Shown: piece after piece, positions 9,187-18,550 of the stretch
How the letters are laid out: each line of letters opens with the position of its first letter
How positions within the stretch are numbered: position 1 is the stretch's first letter
DNA from: Pseudomonadota bacterium
GTDB taxonomy: Bacteria; Pseudomonadota; Gammaproteobacteria; Burkholderiales; Burkholderiaceae_C
Assembly (NCBI GenBank): GCA_021783695.1
Contig: JAJXTO010000013.1
Coordinates: 1 to 64,000 of the forward strand
Direction: 5' to 3'
Length of the DNA stretch: 64,000 nt
Notes under the pieces: model-generated
Seen by the model: the letters and a program-made list of their open reading frames with translations, nothing else
The model's database searches: none
What the model was told of the DNA's origin: nothing
Program-made: the position numbers and the translations under genes

Positions 9187-9738
9187 ATGCTGATTGAAGA
9201 TTTCATCAGGCAATACGGCTACGCCGCAGTCGCACTGGGCGCCTTTGCAGAAGGAGAGACGGTCTTGCTGTTCGCCGGCTACGGCGCGCAACGTGGCTGG
9301 CTGCAATGGCCGTTGGTCGTGGCGGTGGCCGCCATTGGGGCGACCCTGGGTGATCAACTGTTTTTCTTTCTGGGGCACTACTTCGGCCCGCAATTACTGG
9401 CCCGATTTCCCCGCCTGCAAGCACATTTGCCACGCGTTCAATCGATGCTGGAGCGCAATGCGCCCTGGGCGATCATCAGCGTGCGTTTTTTGTACGGCAT
9501 GCGCATCGCTGGACCGGTGTTGATCGGTCTGGCCGGTGTCGCACCGTGGCGCTTTGTCGTGTTCAACGCGATCGGCGCTGCGTTGTGGGCGCCGCTGATT
9601 ACCGGGTTGGGCTGGTTTTTCGGCGCTGGCATCGCCCAGGTCGCATCTCGCCTGCAAATGGGCGAAGAGATTGTGCTTGCAGTCGTTCTGACTGCCGGCG
9701 CCTTGGTATGGCTGATCCGGCGCTTGCGGCGGCACTAA
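9187..9738 (+). CDS. DedA family membrane protein (SNARE-associated / VTT domain)
   Basis: The 183-residue integral membrane protein has four to five hydrophobic segments. DedA features visible are the E-G-E near the N-terminus (GAFAEGETVLLFAG) and the RFLYGMRIAGPVLIGLAG segment with the conserved Arg and Gly. DedA proteins are linked to lipid-carrier recycling and membrane homeostasis; which lipid this one handles cannot be told. It stands alone after the csp terminator and is convergent with trpS. Confidence 0.88.
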   Translation: MLIEDFIRQYGYAAVALGAFAEGETVLLFAGYGAQRGWLQWPLVVAVAAIGATLGDQLFFFLGHYFGPQLLARFPRLQAHLPRVQSMLERNAPWAIISVRFLYGMRIAGPVLIGLAGVAPWRFVVFNAIGAALWAPLITGLGWFFGAGIAQVASRLQMGEEIVLAVVLTAGALVWLIRRLRRH

Positions 9739-9811
9739 GGCAACGCTGAACAAGTCCCTCGCGCGCAGCGCAGTCTGGCGCGCGTCACCCAGACAACTGA
9801 TTCAGCTCATC

Positions 9812-11041
9812 TCAGATTTTCAGCCCCATGGCATCGCGTACGGCGCGCATGGTGCTCTGCGCGGTGACGCGGGCTTTGTCGCAGCCGTCGGCAAGGATGT
9901 CTCGAACCAGGGCGGGATTGTCGATATAGGGCTGCGCACGCTCCAGCATGGGTTGTTGTTCTCGCAGAATGGCGTCGATGACGGGCTGCTTGCATTCCAG
10001 ACAACCGATTCCCGCGGTGGTGCAGCCGCGCTGCACCCAATCCTGAGTCGCATCGTCCGAGTAGGCCAGATGAAACTGCCAGACGGGACAGCGCTGCGGA
10101 TTGCCAGGATCGGTGCGCTTCACCCGTGCCGGATCGGTGGGCATGCGCTTGACCTTCTGCTCCACACTGGCGCGATCTTCGCGGATGGCGATGGAGTTGC
10201 CATAGCTCTTGGACATCTTGCGGCCATCAAGCCCGGGAAGTTTGGATTCGGGGGTGAGAAGGGCTTCAGGCTCACGCAGGATTTGCCGACGACCTCCGCT
10301 GAGCTGAGCACGTAGCGCGTCCTTCTCGGCGCGGGACAGCTTGCTTGCCGAGATCAGTTCGCGGGCCTGTTCGCGCATTTCGGTCAGCCCCTCCTGATCG
10401 GCAGCGCGGCGCAGGGCGACAAGTTGCTCGCGCACGGCTTCCGGCAACTTGGCCGATGCGGCGCATGCCTGGGCCTCGATCAGCGGATCTTTGCCGTACA
10501 GGTGGTTGAAGCGGCGCGCAATTTCGCGGCTCATCTCAATATGCGGAATCTGGTCGGCGCCGACCGGGACATAACGTGCGAGATAAATGAGAATGTCCGC
10601 CGCCTGCAACAAGGGATAGCCGAGAAAGCCATAAGTCGTCAGATCCTTGTCCCTTAGATTGGCGATCTGGTCTTTGTAGGTCGGGACGCGCTCCAGCCAG
10701 GACAACGGAGTGCCCATGCCGAGCAGTAGGAACAGTTCTGCATGCTCGATCACGCGGCTTTGCACAAAAAGCGTGGCCTTGGAGGGATCGACGCCTGCTG
10801 CCAGCCAGTCGATGACCATCTCGGTGGTGTGCGCCGAGATGGTTTCCGGCGTCTCGTAGTGGGTGGTCAGGGCATGCCAGTCGGCGACAAAAAAATAGCA
10901 GGCATAGGTGTTCTGAAGCTGCGCCCAGTTTTTCAGGGCGCCGTGGTAATGACCCAGATGCAGGGCACCGGTGGGACGCATGCCGGAGAGCACCCGGTCT
11001 TCTGTGCGCTGGGTGTCAGGGATGGGTTCAGAGGAAATCAT
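9812..11041 (-). CDS. trpS: tryptophanyl-tRNA synthetase
   Basis: This 409-residue class I synthetase charges tRNA-Trp. The N-terminal nucleotide-binding motif reads SGMRPTGALHLGHYHGALKN and the KMSKS loop GRKMSKSYGNS. It is longer than the 330-residue E. coli form because of an insert of about 60 residues before the KMSKS loop (around residues 210-270), rich in charged residues. Inserts of this type occur in other betaproteobacterial TrpRS. It ends the minus-strand group PHP protein, yciO, M50 protease, trpS, with 37 bp to the protease gene. Confidence 0.96.
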   Translation of the reverse strand: MISSEPIPDTQRTEDRVLSGMRPTGALHLGHYHGALKNWAQLQNTYACYFFVADWHALTTHYETPETISAHTTEMVIDWLAAGVDPSKATLFVQSRVIEHAELFLLLGMGTPLSWLERVPTYKDQIANLRDKDLTTYGFLGYPLLQAADILIYLARYVPVGADQIPHIEMSREIARRFNHLYGKDPLIEAQACAASAKLPEAVREQLVALRRAADQEGLTEMREQARELISASKLSRAEKDALRAQLSGGRRQILREPEALLTPESKLPGLDGRKMSKSYGNSIAIREDRASVEQKVKRMPTDPARVKRTDPGNPQRCPVWQFHLAYSDDATQDWVQRGCTTAGIGCLECKQPVIDAILREQQPMLERAQPYIDNPALVRDILADGCDKARVTAQSTMRAVRDAMGLKI

Positions 11042-11078
11042 GTGGATCTGGCAGTTGCGAAGTGCGATGTCGTCTGGT

Positions 11079-11738
11079 TCAGAGCAGCATCTGGAACGGG
11101 CTGAGCAGCACCTTGAGCATTTGCATGGATACGGCCATCAGGGGGCTGAGCCAGAAGGTGGTGACGATGCCGGTGAGCACCAGCGCCATCACGATGAAAA
11201 AGCCGTAGGGCTCGACGCGCGAGACAGCAATGGCCTGGCGCACAGGCAGCAGACCGACCAGAATGCGCCCGCCGTCGAGCGGTGGCAGAGGAAAGAGGTT
11301 GAATACGAACATCACCAGATTCACCAGAATGCCGGCTTGGGCGACGTCGTAAAAATAGACTTCATTGACGGAGAAGGCATGCAGGCCGACCAGCAACAAT
11401 CCCCAGAGAAAGGCCTGGAAAAAATTGGATGCGGGACCGGCGAGTGCCACCCAGATCATGTCGCGCTTCGGGTTGCGCAGCCGACCGAAATTGACCGGAA
11501 CCGGCTTGGCGTAGCCGAACAAAAAAGCGCCGGATGTGGCGAAATACAGGATGAGCGGCACGAGGATGGTGCCGATGGGGTCGATGTGCCGCACCGGATT
11601 GAGCGACACGCGGCCCATCATGTAGGCCGTGTTGTCGCCGAAGTAGCGCGCCGCATAGCCGTGGGCCGCTTCGTGCAGGGTGATGGCAAAAAGCACCGGC
11701 AGGGCGTAGACGGTGACAGCCTGTATGAGTTGGTCCAT
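11079..11738 (-). CDS. M50 family (site-2 protease-like) membrane metallopeptidase
   Basis: The 219-residue protein is a compact intramembrane zinc protease. The HEAAH zinc motif is at residues 22-26 in the first hydrophobic segment. The third ligand motif lies in LFPLPPLDGGRIL. Around five membrane helices are predicted and there is no PDZ or CBS domain, as in the minimal Rip/YwhC subgroup. I chose the ATG at 11738 because it places HEAAH at the usual N-terminal distance; the frame runs on upstream without similarity. It lies 37 bp before trpS, an association common in betaproteobacteria. Substrate unknown. Confidence 0.9.
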   Translation of the reverse strand: MDQLIQAVTVYALPVLFAITLHEAAHGYAARYFGDNTAYMMGRVSLNPVRHIDPIGTILVPLILYFATSGAFLFGYAKPVPVNFGRLRNPKRDMIWVALAGPASNFFQAFLWGLLLVGLHAFSVNEVYFYDVAQAGILVNLVMFVFNLFPLPPLDGGRILVGLLPVRQAIAVSRVEPYGFFIVMALVLTGIVTTFWLSPLMAVSMQMLKVLLSPFQMLL

Positions 11739-11824
11739 GCGGAGATTGTAGGAAGGGCTGAAGGCTGGAACGGGGCAGGCCGATCGACCTGCTGGCTGCA
11801 GGGACGTGATAGTGGGTTGCGGGC

Positions 11825-12460
11825 TTACTGCAGCGCCGGGAGGCCGAGCGCGCCGATCGGGCCGTGTCCGATCCGTATCACTACGGGCTCGGCGCCGCAC
11901 AGATCGACCACGGTGGTGGGTTCGCTGGGGCAGGCGCCGGCGTCGAGCACCAGATCGACCTGATGCTCCAGCCGGTCTCGGATCTCTTGAGCGTCGTTGA
12001 GCGCGTGCTCGTCGCCGGGGAGGATCAGCGTGGTGCCCAGCAAGGGCTGCGCCATTTCCATCAGCAGGGCATGCGCCACGGCGTTCTGCGGAACGCGCAC
12101 GCCGATGGTCTTGCGCGAGGGGTGTGACACACGGCGCGGCACTTCCTTGGTGGCTTCGAGGATGAAGGTGTAGGGGCCGGGGGTGCAGCCGCGGATCAGA
12201 CGGTACTGGCGATTGTCCACGCGCGCATAGTTGCCGAGCTCGGACAGGTCGCTGCACAGCAGCGTGAGGTGGTGGCGCTCATCGACCTGACGGATTTGCC
12301 GCAGGCGCTGCACCGCTGCCTTGTCGTCGAGGTGGCAGACCAGGGCGTAGGACGAATCGGTGGGAATGGCCGCGATGCCGCCGCCATGCAGCACGCTGGC
12401 GGCCTGCTTGATCAGCCGAAGCTGAGGATTGTCTGGGTGGAGTTGAAAGTATTGCGCCAT
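11825..12460 (-). CDS. yciO: YciO/YrdC/Sua5 family protein
   Basis: The 211-residue protein has the YrdC-type fold that binds double-stranded RNA and nucleotides. The Sua5/TsaC family makes threonylcarbamoyl-AMP for t6A in tRNA; YciO is a paralogue whose role is less settled. Visible motifs are PTDSSYAL near residue 35, a KAAVQRLRQIR segment and the TPGPYTFIL loop. The start at 12460 gives MAQYFQLHP, the usual YciO N-terminus. It lies 11 bp downstream of the PHP-domain gene, the same pairing as yciV-yciO in E. coli. Confidence 0.88.
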   Translation of the reverse strand: MAQYFQLHPDNPQLRLIKQAASVLHGGGIAAIPTDSSYALVCHLDDKAAVQRLRQIRQVDERHHLTLLCSDLSELGNYARVDNRQYRLIRGCTPGPYTFILEATKEVPRRVSHPSRKTIGVRVPQNAVAHALLMEMAQPLLGTTLILPGDEHALNDAQEIRDRLEHQVDLVLDAGACPSEPTTVVDLCGAEPVVIRIGHGPIGALGLPALQ

Positions 12461-12471
12461 GATGATTGTGG

Positions 12472-13323
12472 TCAATGCAGCAAATCCCACACCGGCGCGA
12501 GGTCTGCAGGCAGGGGAGGCAGGCGTCCGAGGTCGCAGACGCTTTCTCCAGGGCTGTGAAAGTCGGACCCGCGCGAGGCGTAAAAGCCGAACTCCAGCGC
12601 GAGATTGGCGTACTTGCGGTACTGCGAAGCGGTGTGGCTGCCGGTGACCACTTCGATGGCCTGTCCGCCCAGCGCCTTGAACTGCTCCAGCAGCGCCCAT
12701 TCTTCGGTCGCGCTGAAGCGGTAACGGCCGGGATGCGCTATGACGGCGACGCCGTTTGCTGCAGTGATCCAGCCGAGCGCTTCATCCATCCGCGCCCACG
12801 CATGCTCGACATAGCCCGGCTTGCCCGGGGTGAGAAAGCGGCTGAAGACCTCGTGCGTCTGGCGGCAGACGCCTTGCTCCACCAGATAGCGCGCAAAGTG
12901 GGTACGCGAGAGTAGGGCGGGATTGCCGGCATAGCGCAGCGCGCCGTCGTAAACCTGCGTCAGCCCGAGATGACGTTCGAGGTCTTGCGCCATGTCTTTG
13001 GCGCGTTGATCGCGGCCGGTGCGGATGTGCTGCAAGCCGTCAAGCAGCTCGGTGCTGTTCGGCCGCACCCCCAGGGCGACGATGTGAACCGTCTGCGCAG
13101 CGAAAGACACTGAGATCTCCACTCCGCTGACAAACCGCAGGCCCAGTGCGTCGGCAGCGCGTTGCGCCTCGGCTAGGCCGCCGACCTCGTCGTGATCGGT
13201 GAGGGCCCAGAGATCCACACCGTGCGCGTGTGCCCGCGCGGCGAGCTCGGCCGGGGCGAGCGTGCCGTCCGACACGATGGAATGGCAGTGGAGGTCGGCG
13301 TTGACAGGGGATGATCTGAGCAT
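12472..13323 (-). CDS. PHP domain phosphoesterase (YciV/RNase AM-like)
   Basis: The 283-residue protein belongs to the PHP family of trinuclear-metal phosphoesterases. Metal ligands are visible in DLHCHSIVSDGTL (residues about 9-21), TDHDEVGG (about 41-48), a Glu in SGVEIS, IAHPGRY, and RGSDFHSP near the C-terminus. E. coli YciV (RNase AM) is a 5'-3' exonuclease that matures 5' ends of rRNA and degrades short 5'-phosphate products. Pairing with yciO supports that assignment. The ATG at 13323 starts just before the first PHP motif; it is divergent from ybaK with only 36 bp between. Confidence 0.88.
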   Translation of the reverse strand: MLRSSPVNADLHCHSIVSDGTLAPAELAARAHAHGVDLWALTDHDEVGGLAEAQRAADALGLRFVSGVEISVSFAAQTVHIVALGVRPNSTELLDGLQHIRTGRDQRAKDMAQDLERHLGLTQVYDGALRYAGNPALLSRTHFARYLVEQGVCRQTHEVFSRFLTPGKPGYVEHAWARMDEALGWITAANGVAVIAHPGRYRFSATEEWALLEQFKALGGQAIEVVTGSHTASQYRKYANLALEFGFYASRGSDFHSPGESVCDLGRLPPLPADLAPVWDLLH

Positions 13324-13359
13324 GTAAACATTGTAGGGAGCCCACATAAACTCCACAGT

Positions 13360-13881
13360 GTGGGCAAATCCCGTCATGTCAGCCTGACCCCGGCAACGCA
13401 GTACTTGCGGGAGCAGGGCATTGCCTATACCGAGCATGTGTACGACTACATTGATCACGGCGGTGCCGCCTGGGGTGCGCAGGCGCTCGGCCTACCGCTG
13501 CACGCGGTCGTCAAGACGCTGATCCTGCAGGACGCTGCGGCGCAACCGCTGGTGGTGCTGATGCATGGAGACTGCGAAGTCTCGACCAAGCAGCTTGCAC
13601 GCGACATCGGTGCCCGCCATGTCGAGCCCTGCAAGCCGGATGTGGCGCAGCGGCATAGCGGATATCTGATCGGCGGCACCTCGCCCTTTGGCCTGCGCAA
13701 ACCCATGCCGGTGTATGTGGAGCGATCCGTCCTGGCCCTCGAACGCATTTACATCAATGGAGGAAGGCGGGGATTTTTGCTCGGCTTGTCACCCGCCGTT
13801 CTCACAATGCAACTGCAGGCCAGGCCGGTGGATTGCGCCTTGCCTCTCAAGGAAACGCAGGGCCGCCCCAAGTTTCCTTGA
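13360..13881 (+). CDS. ybaK: Cys-tRNA(Pro)/aminoacyl-tRNA deacylase, YbaK/EbsC family
   Basis: The 173-residue protein has the YbaK fold that hydrolyses Cys-tRNA-Pro mischarged by ProRS. The conserved Lys lies in HAVVKTLIL (around residue 52), and GGTSPFGLRKPMPVYVE is the characteristic C-terminal loop. The start is a GTG at 13360, with no in-frame ATG before the conserved region. It is divergently transcribed from the PHP gene over 36 bp, so both promoters must overlap. Confidence 0.9.
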   Translation: MGKSRHVSLTPATQYLREQGIAYTEHVYDYIDHGGAAWGAQALGLPLHAVVKTLILQDAAAQPLVVLMHGDCEVSTKQLARDIGARHVEPCKPDVAQRHSGYLIGGTSPFGLRKPMPVYVERSVLALERIYINGGRRGFLLGLSPAVLTMQLQARPVDCALPLKETQGRPKFP

Positions 13882-13938
13882 CCCCCACTGGGGCGGGTCG
13901 GCATGCCGACCCTGGGGCTCTCAATAGAATTGCGCCAC

Positions 13939-14571
13939 ATGAATACATCGACTGTTGTGGCGCTGATTTTCGCCGGCCTGGCCTATCTGCTGGGTTCGCT
14001 GTCCTTTGCCGTACTGGTGAGCCGCGCGATGGGCATGGCCGATCCGCGCAGCTACGGCTCGGGCAATCCGGGCGCAACCAACGTGCTACGCAGCGGCAAC
14101 AAGCTGGCCGCTGTTCTGACCTTGTTGCTCGATGCGTTCAAGGGCTGGCTCGCGGTGTGGCTGGCCATGGTGTTCGGCCCGGCCTATGGCCTGAGCACCC
14201 CGGGTGTGGCGCTGGTGGCGGTTGCGGTGTTTCTCGGGCATCTCTACCCGGTGTTCTTTCATTTCAGGGGGGGAAAGGGCGTGGCCACGGCCGCCGGCGT
14301 GCTGCTGGCCGTTCAACCCTGGCTGGGCCTGACCACACTGGCCACCTGGCTGATCGTGGCGGCGTTCTTTCGCTACTCCTCGCTCGCCGCGCTGGTGGCT
14401 GCGGTGTTTGCGCCGTTTTATTACTGGTTTGGCGGCGGACTGGCCTGGGCAACCGATCCGGCCCTGCTGCTGGCGCTGGTCATCATCAGCGCCCTGCTGA
14501 TCTGGCGTCACCGCGCCAATATCGGCAAGCTGATGCGCGGCGAAGAAAGCCGCATCGGGCGGAAAAAATAA
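13939..14571 (+). CDS. plsY: acyl-phosphate:glycerol-3-phosphate acyltransferase
   Basis: The 210-residue inner-membrane enzyme makes lysophosphatidic acid from acyl-phosphate and glycerol-3-phosphate. Conserved loops are [16 protein letters not shown] (residues about 39-54) and [14 protein letters not shown] (about 106-119), which bind phosphate, and a basic C-terminal tail. Five or so membrane helices are predicted. I chose the ATG at 13939; an earlier frame start at 13903 adds twelve residues without hydrophobic character. It is convergent with yajQ. Confidence 0.95.
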   Translation: MNTSTVVALIFAGLAYLLGSLSFAVLVSRAMGMADPRSYGSGNPGATNVLRSGNKLAAVLTLLLDAFKGWLAVWLAMVFGPAYGLSTPGVALVAVAVFLGHLYPVFFHFRGGKGVATAAGVLLAVQPWLGLTTLATWLIVAAFFRYSSLAALVAAVFAPFYYWFGGGLAWATDPALLLALVIISALLIWRHRANIGKLMRGEESRIGRKK

Positions 14572-14598
14572 CGGTCGAATCGCGTCAGGCCATAGGCC

Positions 14599-15084
14599 CT
14601 AATCGCGGAAATTGTTGAACGACAGCGGCGCTTCGTCGATGTCCTTGCGCAGGATGGCCATGGCCGCCTGCAAGTCGTCGCGCTTGGCACCTGTGATGCG
14701 CACCACATCGCCCTGGATCGCCGAGGTCAGTTTGAGCTTGGAGCCCTTGATGGCCGCGGTGATTTTTTTCGCCAGCTCTTGCGGAATGCCGGCCTTGACG
14801 GTGATGACCTGCTTGACCTTGTCACCGGAGATTTTTTCGATTTTTCCCAGATCGAAAAAACGTGGGTCGATCTTGCGCTTCGCGGCCTTGGCCATCAGCA
14901 CATCGCGCACCTGCGCGAGCTGGAAGTCGCTGTCCGCCGTCAAGGTGAGTGTCTTGTCGGTCTGATCGATCTGTGCCGAGCTGCCCTTGAAATCAAACCG
15001 CGTGGCAATTTCCTTGGAGGCCTGGTCGCAGGCATTGCGCACCTCGACGAGGTCGGGTTCAAGAACGGTATCGAAAGTCGGCAT
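14599..15084 (-). CDS. yajQ: YajQ family nucleotide-binding protein
   Basis: The 161-residue protein starts [18 protein letters not shown] and continues with RFDFKGS near residue 30, both typical of YajQ. The family has two RRM-like halves and binds nucleotides; in Xanthomonas and Pseudomonas a member is reported as a cyclic-di-GMP effector. No effector partner is visible here. It is divergent from murB with 48 bp between start codons and convergent with plsY. Confidence 0.95.
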   Translation of the reverse strand: MPTFDTVLEPDLVEVRNACDQASKEIATRFDFKGSSAQIDQTDKTLTLTADSDFQLAQVRDVLMAKAAKRKIDPRFFDLGKIEKISGDKVKQVITVKAGIPQELAKKITAAIKGSKLKLTSAIQGDVVRITGAKRDDLQAAMAILRKDIDEAPLSFNNFRD

Positions 15085-15132
15085 GGAAGCATCCTGAAAG
15101 GGATAATGCAGGGATTTGAGTGACTGGATTCT

Positions 15133-16155
15133 ATGAGCCTGCAAATCGAAACCGATGTGCCACTGCGCGCCCTCAACACCTTTGGCGTTGACGTGATGGC
15201 CCGCCGCCTCGTGCGGGTGCGCAGCGCACGCGATGTGCGGCTGGTGGTCGATCATCCTGAACTGGGGCGCGCACCGAAGTTCATCCTCGGTGGCGGCAGT
15301 AATCTGCTGCTCACGCGGGATGTGGACCCGGTGGTGGTCAAGGTGGAAATTTCGGGTCTGCGCGTGCTGGAAGACGATGCCCGCTCCACGCTGATCGAAG
15401 TCGGCGCCGGGGAGCCCTGGCATGGCGTGGTGGAATGGGCGCTGGATCAGGGTCATGCCGGGCTGGAAAATCTGGCCCGCATTCCGGGCACCGCGGGCGC
15501 GGCGCCGGTGCAGAACATCGGTGCCTATGGGCTGGAATTGTCTGACCGCCTGGAGTCTGTGGATGTGGTCGATTTCGTGACCGGGCGCAGCGCCACTCTG
15601 CCAGCGGCGCATTGCCGCCTCGGCTACCGCGACAGTGTGTTCAAGCGCGAGCTGGCCGGAAAATCCGTCATCACGTCCATCCGCCTGCGCCTCCCCAAGC
15701 CCTGGACGCCCGTGACGGGGTACGCCGATGTGGAACGCTGGCTGCAACGCCAGAACCTCACTGATCCGAGTCCCAGAGAGGTGTTTGACGCGGTCTGTGC
15801 CATCCGTCGCAGCAAGCTGCCTGATCCGGCCACAGTAGGCAATGTCGGCAGTTTTTTCAAAAATCCGGTGGTCAACCGCACCATCCGCAATGAGATTCTC
15901 GAAGAGCATCCGGACATCGTGAGTTATCCGCTGGAAGACGGCACTTACAAGCTGGCTGCCGCCTGGATGATTGCGGCCTGTGGCTGGAAGGGCCAGTCCT
16001 TGGGACGTGCCGGGGTGCATGAGCAGCAAGCGCTGGTACTGGTCAATCGGGGCGGCGCCAACGGAGCCGACATCCTCAATCTGGCGCAGGCGGTGCAAGA
16101 CAGCGTGGAGCAAAAATTCGGACTTCGCCTGGAACCGGAACCGGTGATTGTGTAA
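15133..16155 (+). CDS. murB: UDP-N-acetylenolpyruvoylglucosamine reductase
   Basis: The 340-residue flavoenzyme reduces UDP-GlcNAc-enolpyruvate to UDP-MurNAc in peptidoglycan synthesis. The FAD-binding segment [11 protein letters not shown] lies around residues 52-62 and [17 protein letters not shown] around 117-133. The catalytic Ser is in [10 protein letters not shown] and the C-terminal EPEPVIV ends the E. coli-type (type I) protein. The stop codon overlaps the ATG of the next small membrane protein by one base, so the two are translationally coupled. Confidence 0.96.
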   Translation: MSLQIETDVPLRALNTFGVDVMARRLVRVRSARDVRLVVDHPELGRAPKFILGGGSNLLLTRDVDPVVVKVEISGLRVLEDDARSTLIEVGAGEPWHGVVEWALDQGHAGLENLARIPGTAGAAPVQNIGAYGLELSDRLESVDVVDFVTGRSATLPAAHCRLGYRDSVFKRELAGKSVITSIRLRLPKPWTPVTGYADVERWLQRQNLTDPSPREVFDAVCAIRRSKLPDPATVGNVGSFFKNPVVNRTIRNEILEEHPDIVSYPLEDGTYKLAAAWMIAACGWKGQSLGRAGVHEQQALVLVNRGGANGADILNLAQAVQDSVEQKFGLRLEPEPVIV

Positions 16156-16505
16156 TGCAGGTCATTGTCGATTCTGTCGCCGACTTTTTTGCGTTCCGCA
16201 TCTTCGTCAGCCTGGACGTGCTGCGCGTGGCATACGCGCTGGGCGCAATCGGCATGCCCTTGGTGGCCTGGGGCGTCTGGCTCTGGCTGGACCGCTTTAC
16301 GCTGTGGAAATGGATGCGCGGAGCCGCCGCAGACGCCACGCGTCAGGTGATTCCCGGACGTTGGCGTCTGGTGGCCATTCTGTTGTTTGTCCTGTGCTTT
16401 TTATGCATGGAACTCATGTGGCGCATGATGTTTGAATTCATCATCGCCTACCTGCAGATGCGTGATGCGCTGCAATGGCTGGCGCACAGTGCAGGCATGC
16501 CCTGA
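16155..16505 (+). CDS. small membrane protein, DUF4282-like
   Basis: The 116-residue protein has an N-terminal FFAFRIFVS segment, a hydrophobic helix around residues 22-45, a basic loop with many Arg/Lys and a second helix around 70-90. The layout resembles the DUF4282 family, for which no function is known. Its ATG overlaps the murB stop by one nucleotide and def follows 37 bp later, so it likely shares the murB transcript. Family assignment is moderate. Confidence 0.65.
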   Translation: MQVIVDSVADFFAFRIFVSLDVLRVAYALGAIGMPLVAWGVWLWLDRFTLWKWMRGAAADATRQVIPGRWRLVAILLFVLCFLCMELMWRMMFEFIIAYLQMRDALQWLAHSAGMP

Positions 16506-16542
16506 TTCCTCTTGCTTTGCGTGATTTTTATTCACAGATTCA

Positions 16543-17076
16543 ATGACCATCCACACCATTTTGCGCATGGGCGACCCGCGGCTGCTGCGCGTTGCGCGCC
16601 CGGTGACCGACGCCACCTCTCCGGAACTACGCGTGCTGATCGCTGAGATGTTCGAGACCATGCAGGCCGCTGGCGGCGTGGGGCTTGCTGCGCCGCAGAT
16701 CGGGGTTGATCTAGCCCTCGTGATCTTCGGCTTCAATCACAGCGCGCGCTACCCCGATGCGCCAGCGGTGCCGCTGACCGTGTTGATCAACCCGGAAATT
16801 TCTGTGCTCGACGATACCGAAGAGGACGACTGGGAAGGCTGCCTGTCCGTGCCGGGTCTGCGGGGCATGGTGCCGCGGTTTCGGCGCATCCGCTATCGCG
16901 GCCTGGATGCGCACGGCCAGCCTATCGACCGCGAGGCTGAAGGGTTCCACGCCCGGGTGGTGCAGCATGAATGCGACCACTTGATCGGCAAACTCTATCC
17001 CATGCGTGTGCGCGATTTCAGCCGTTTCGGCTTCACCGAAGTGCTGTTTCCTGGACAGGAAATCGGAGACGATTGA
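16543..17076 (+). CDS. def: peptide deformylase
   Basis: The 177-residue metalloenzyme removes the formyl group from the N-terminal methionine of new proteins. All three motifs are present: [10 protein letters not shown] (residues about 46-55), EGCLSVPG (with the metal-binding Cys) and QHECDHLIG (HExxH zinc or iron motif). It follows the small DUF4282-like gene by 37 bp. Genomes like this often carry two def genes; the more usual partner fmt is not here, so this may be the second copy. Confidence 0.95.
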   Translation: MTIHTILRMGDPRLLRVARPVTDATSPELRVLIAEMFETMQAAGGVGLAAPQIGVDLALVIFGFNHSARYPDAPAVPLTVLINPEISVLDDTEEDDWEGCLSVPGLRGMVPRFRRIRYRGLDAHGQPIDREAEGFHARVVQHECDHLIGKLYPMRVRDFSRFGFTEVLFPGQEIGDD

Positions 17077-17088
17077 CCAGACCGCAGC

Positions 17089-17928
17089 TCACGGCCTGAC
17101 TTCGACCAGCCACATCGAACTCGTGGGGTTGTTGATCGCTGTCTGCGCCGACCACATCGGGTTCACCGTCGTTCCGGCGGTCGGCACGGTTTGCCAGGCG
17201 TCCGCACCGCTGTTGGAGTTCAGCGAGTTGTTGCCAATGTCCAGCCGGGTCCACCCCGCGGGGGCGTAGTAATCATTCGTCGGGGCACTCTGAGATCCGG
17301 TGAAGTCCGCAGGGCCCCAGAACGAAACGACGATGCTGTTCGGCCCGGTGGTCACGAGGGGATTTGCGCTGTTGTTCGATTGGGCGTCGCTGTAGGTCAC
17401 CTGAGCGAGAGCGCTCGCCCCGGACAGCACGACAACGAACAAGGTGGCCTCATTGTTTTCATATGTCGGCGTCTTGTTCAGACTCCAGGTCTGACCAGAG
17501 CCGCCTTTGGCGTTCACACAGGCATACAGGTAACTGCCCGCGCCGACACCCGCATAGGTCTGGGCGCCACCGATGGGCGTGTAGGCGTTGCCCATGTTGT
17601 CGGTCAGGCTGGAGAACGTCCCGGTGTTCTGCGTGAGCACCTGGACAAGAATGATCGAACCCGATGCGAGGGTGTTGACCGGGGGTGTGGTCATCGGCGA
17701 CGTGCCGTCACCGGATACATCGACATTCAGTGTATGGGCGGTGATGGCGAGCGTGCTGGTCGGAGTCGGAGTCGCCGTTTGTGGCGCCAGGCTGATGCCA
17801 GTATTGCTGGCCGCTGGTGCGTTGCTGGAGGCGGCCCCGGACCCGCCCCCGCAGCCAGCGATGAAAAACACACTGACCAAGACTCCGAACAGCCTGGAAC
17901 GTCGGGGGCTTGAGGGCGAAATGGTCAT
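17089..17928 (-). CDS. predicted lipoprotein, Asn/Ser/Thr-rich beta-sheet domain, function unknown
   Basis: The protein has a basic N-terminus, a hydrophobic stretch and the lipobox IAGC, then a Gly/Ser/Ala linker, so it is a predicted lipoprotein cleaved by LspA. The mature part of about 240 residues is rich in Asn, Ser, Thr, Gly and Ala, poor in Lys, and strongly beta-sheet-like. It includes TDNMGNAYTPIGG, a motif type seen in bacterial and phage surface beta-sandwich domains. I do not recognise a family. The ATG at 17928 has GGAG six bases upstream and is preferred over the ATG at 17940. It lies alone, convergent with def. Confidence 0.75.
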   Translation of the reverse strand: MTISPSSPRRSRLFGVLVSVFFIAGCGGGSGAASSNAPAASNTGISLAPQTATPTPTSTLAITAHTLNVDVSGDGTSPMTTPPVNTLASGSIILVQVLTQNTGTFSSLTDNMGNAYTPIGGAQTYAGVGAGSYLYACVNAKGGSGQTWSLNKTPTYENNEATLFVVVLSGASALAQVTYSDAQSNNSANPLVTTGPNSIVVSFWGPADFTGSQSAPTNDYYAPAGWTRLDIGNNSLNSNSGADAWQTVPTAGTTVNPMWSAQTAINNPTSSMWLVEVRP

Positions 17929-18091
17929 GGCGGTCTCCATCTGAGGTTGCGCAGGGCGTTTCGGCAAGTCGCCCATTGCCACGCATGATGTACCGCATTT
18001 GACGAGATCGCCGCGCGTTTGGCTACCGCGGATTGCGGCAGGAGACAGTCAGGCCTGGGTGTCGCGGGTTGCCGCAGGGCAATCAGGCTGT

Positions 18092-18544
18092 TCAGCCGAA
18101 GCCGTGACTCATCAGCGTGGCCAGCAAGGGGATGATGACCATCACATGCGACTGCGCCATCAACCAGCGGCGCTCCTGCCGGATTTCCACGGCGGGAGGC
18201 GCCCAGGCAGCAACGTCCTTGCCATGAAAGCTCCACCGTGCCAACCTGCGGGTGGAAGGCCACGACATGACCGCCATCAGCCCAAGCAACGCCATCTTGG
18301 CCCAGAGCAGTGGGTTGTGCAGCAGCCATTGCGGTCCTTGGATACCCCAGAACACCAGCATCAGACCGCTGGCGAGCACCGCGGCAAAGCTGCCCCAGAC
18401 CCACAGGTCCAGCCGCCGCAGGCGGGCCAGCGCTGCCGTGTCGATGGCGCCCACCCGCATCAGGCTGGTTTTGGCGGTGAGAAATACGGCCAGTCCGAGC
18501 ATCGCGGACAGATGGAGATAGAGCAGCAGGGCATCGGTCAGCAT
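18092..18544 (-). CDS. DUF2214 family membrane protein
   Basis: The 150-residue protein has four predicted membrane helices (about residues 5-24, 47-68, 78-96 and 128-146). It resembles DUF2214 proteins, relatives of the CopD/heme-binding four-helix membrane fold; no function is established. It follows the NsrR-like regulator by 6 bp on the same strand, so the two likely form an operon. Confidence 0.7.
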   Translation of the reverse strand: MLTDALLLYLHLSAMLGLAVFLTAKTSLMRVGAIDTAALARLRRLDLWVWGSFAAVLASGLMLVFWGIQGPQWLLHNPLLWAKMALLGLMAVMSWPSTRRLARWSFHGKDVAAWAPPAVEIRQERRWLMAQSHVMVIIPLLATLMSHGFG

Positions 18545-18550
18545 GGAGTG

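Noticed and set aside
8456-9187. Minus-strand frame across the ribF-csp intergenic region and the cold-shock gene
   Set aside because: It overlaps ribF and reads antisense through the intact cold-shock domain, with no recognisable protein.
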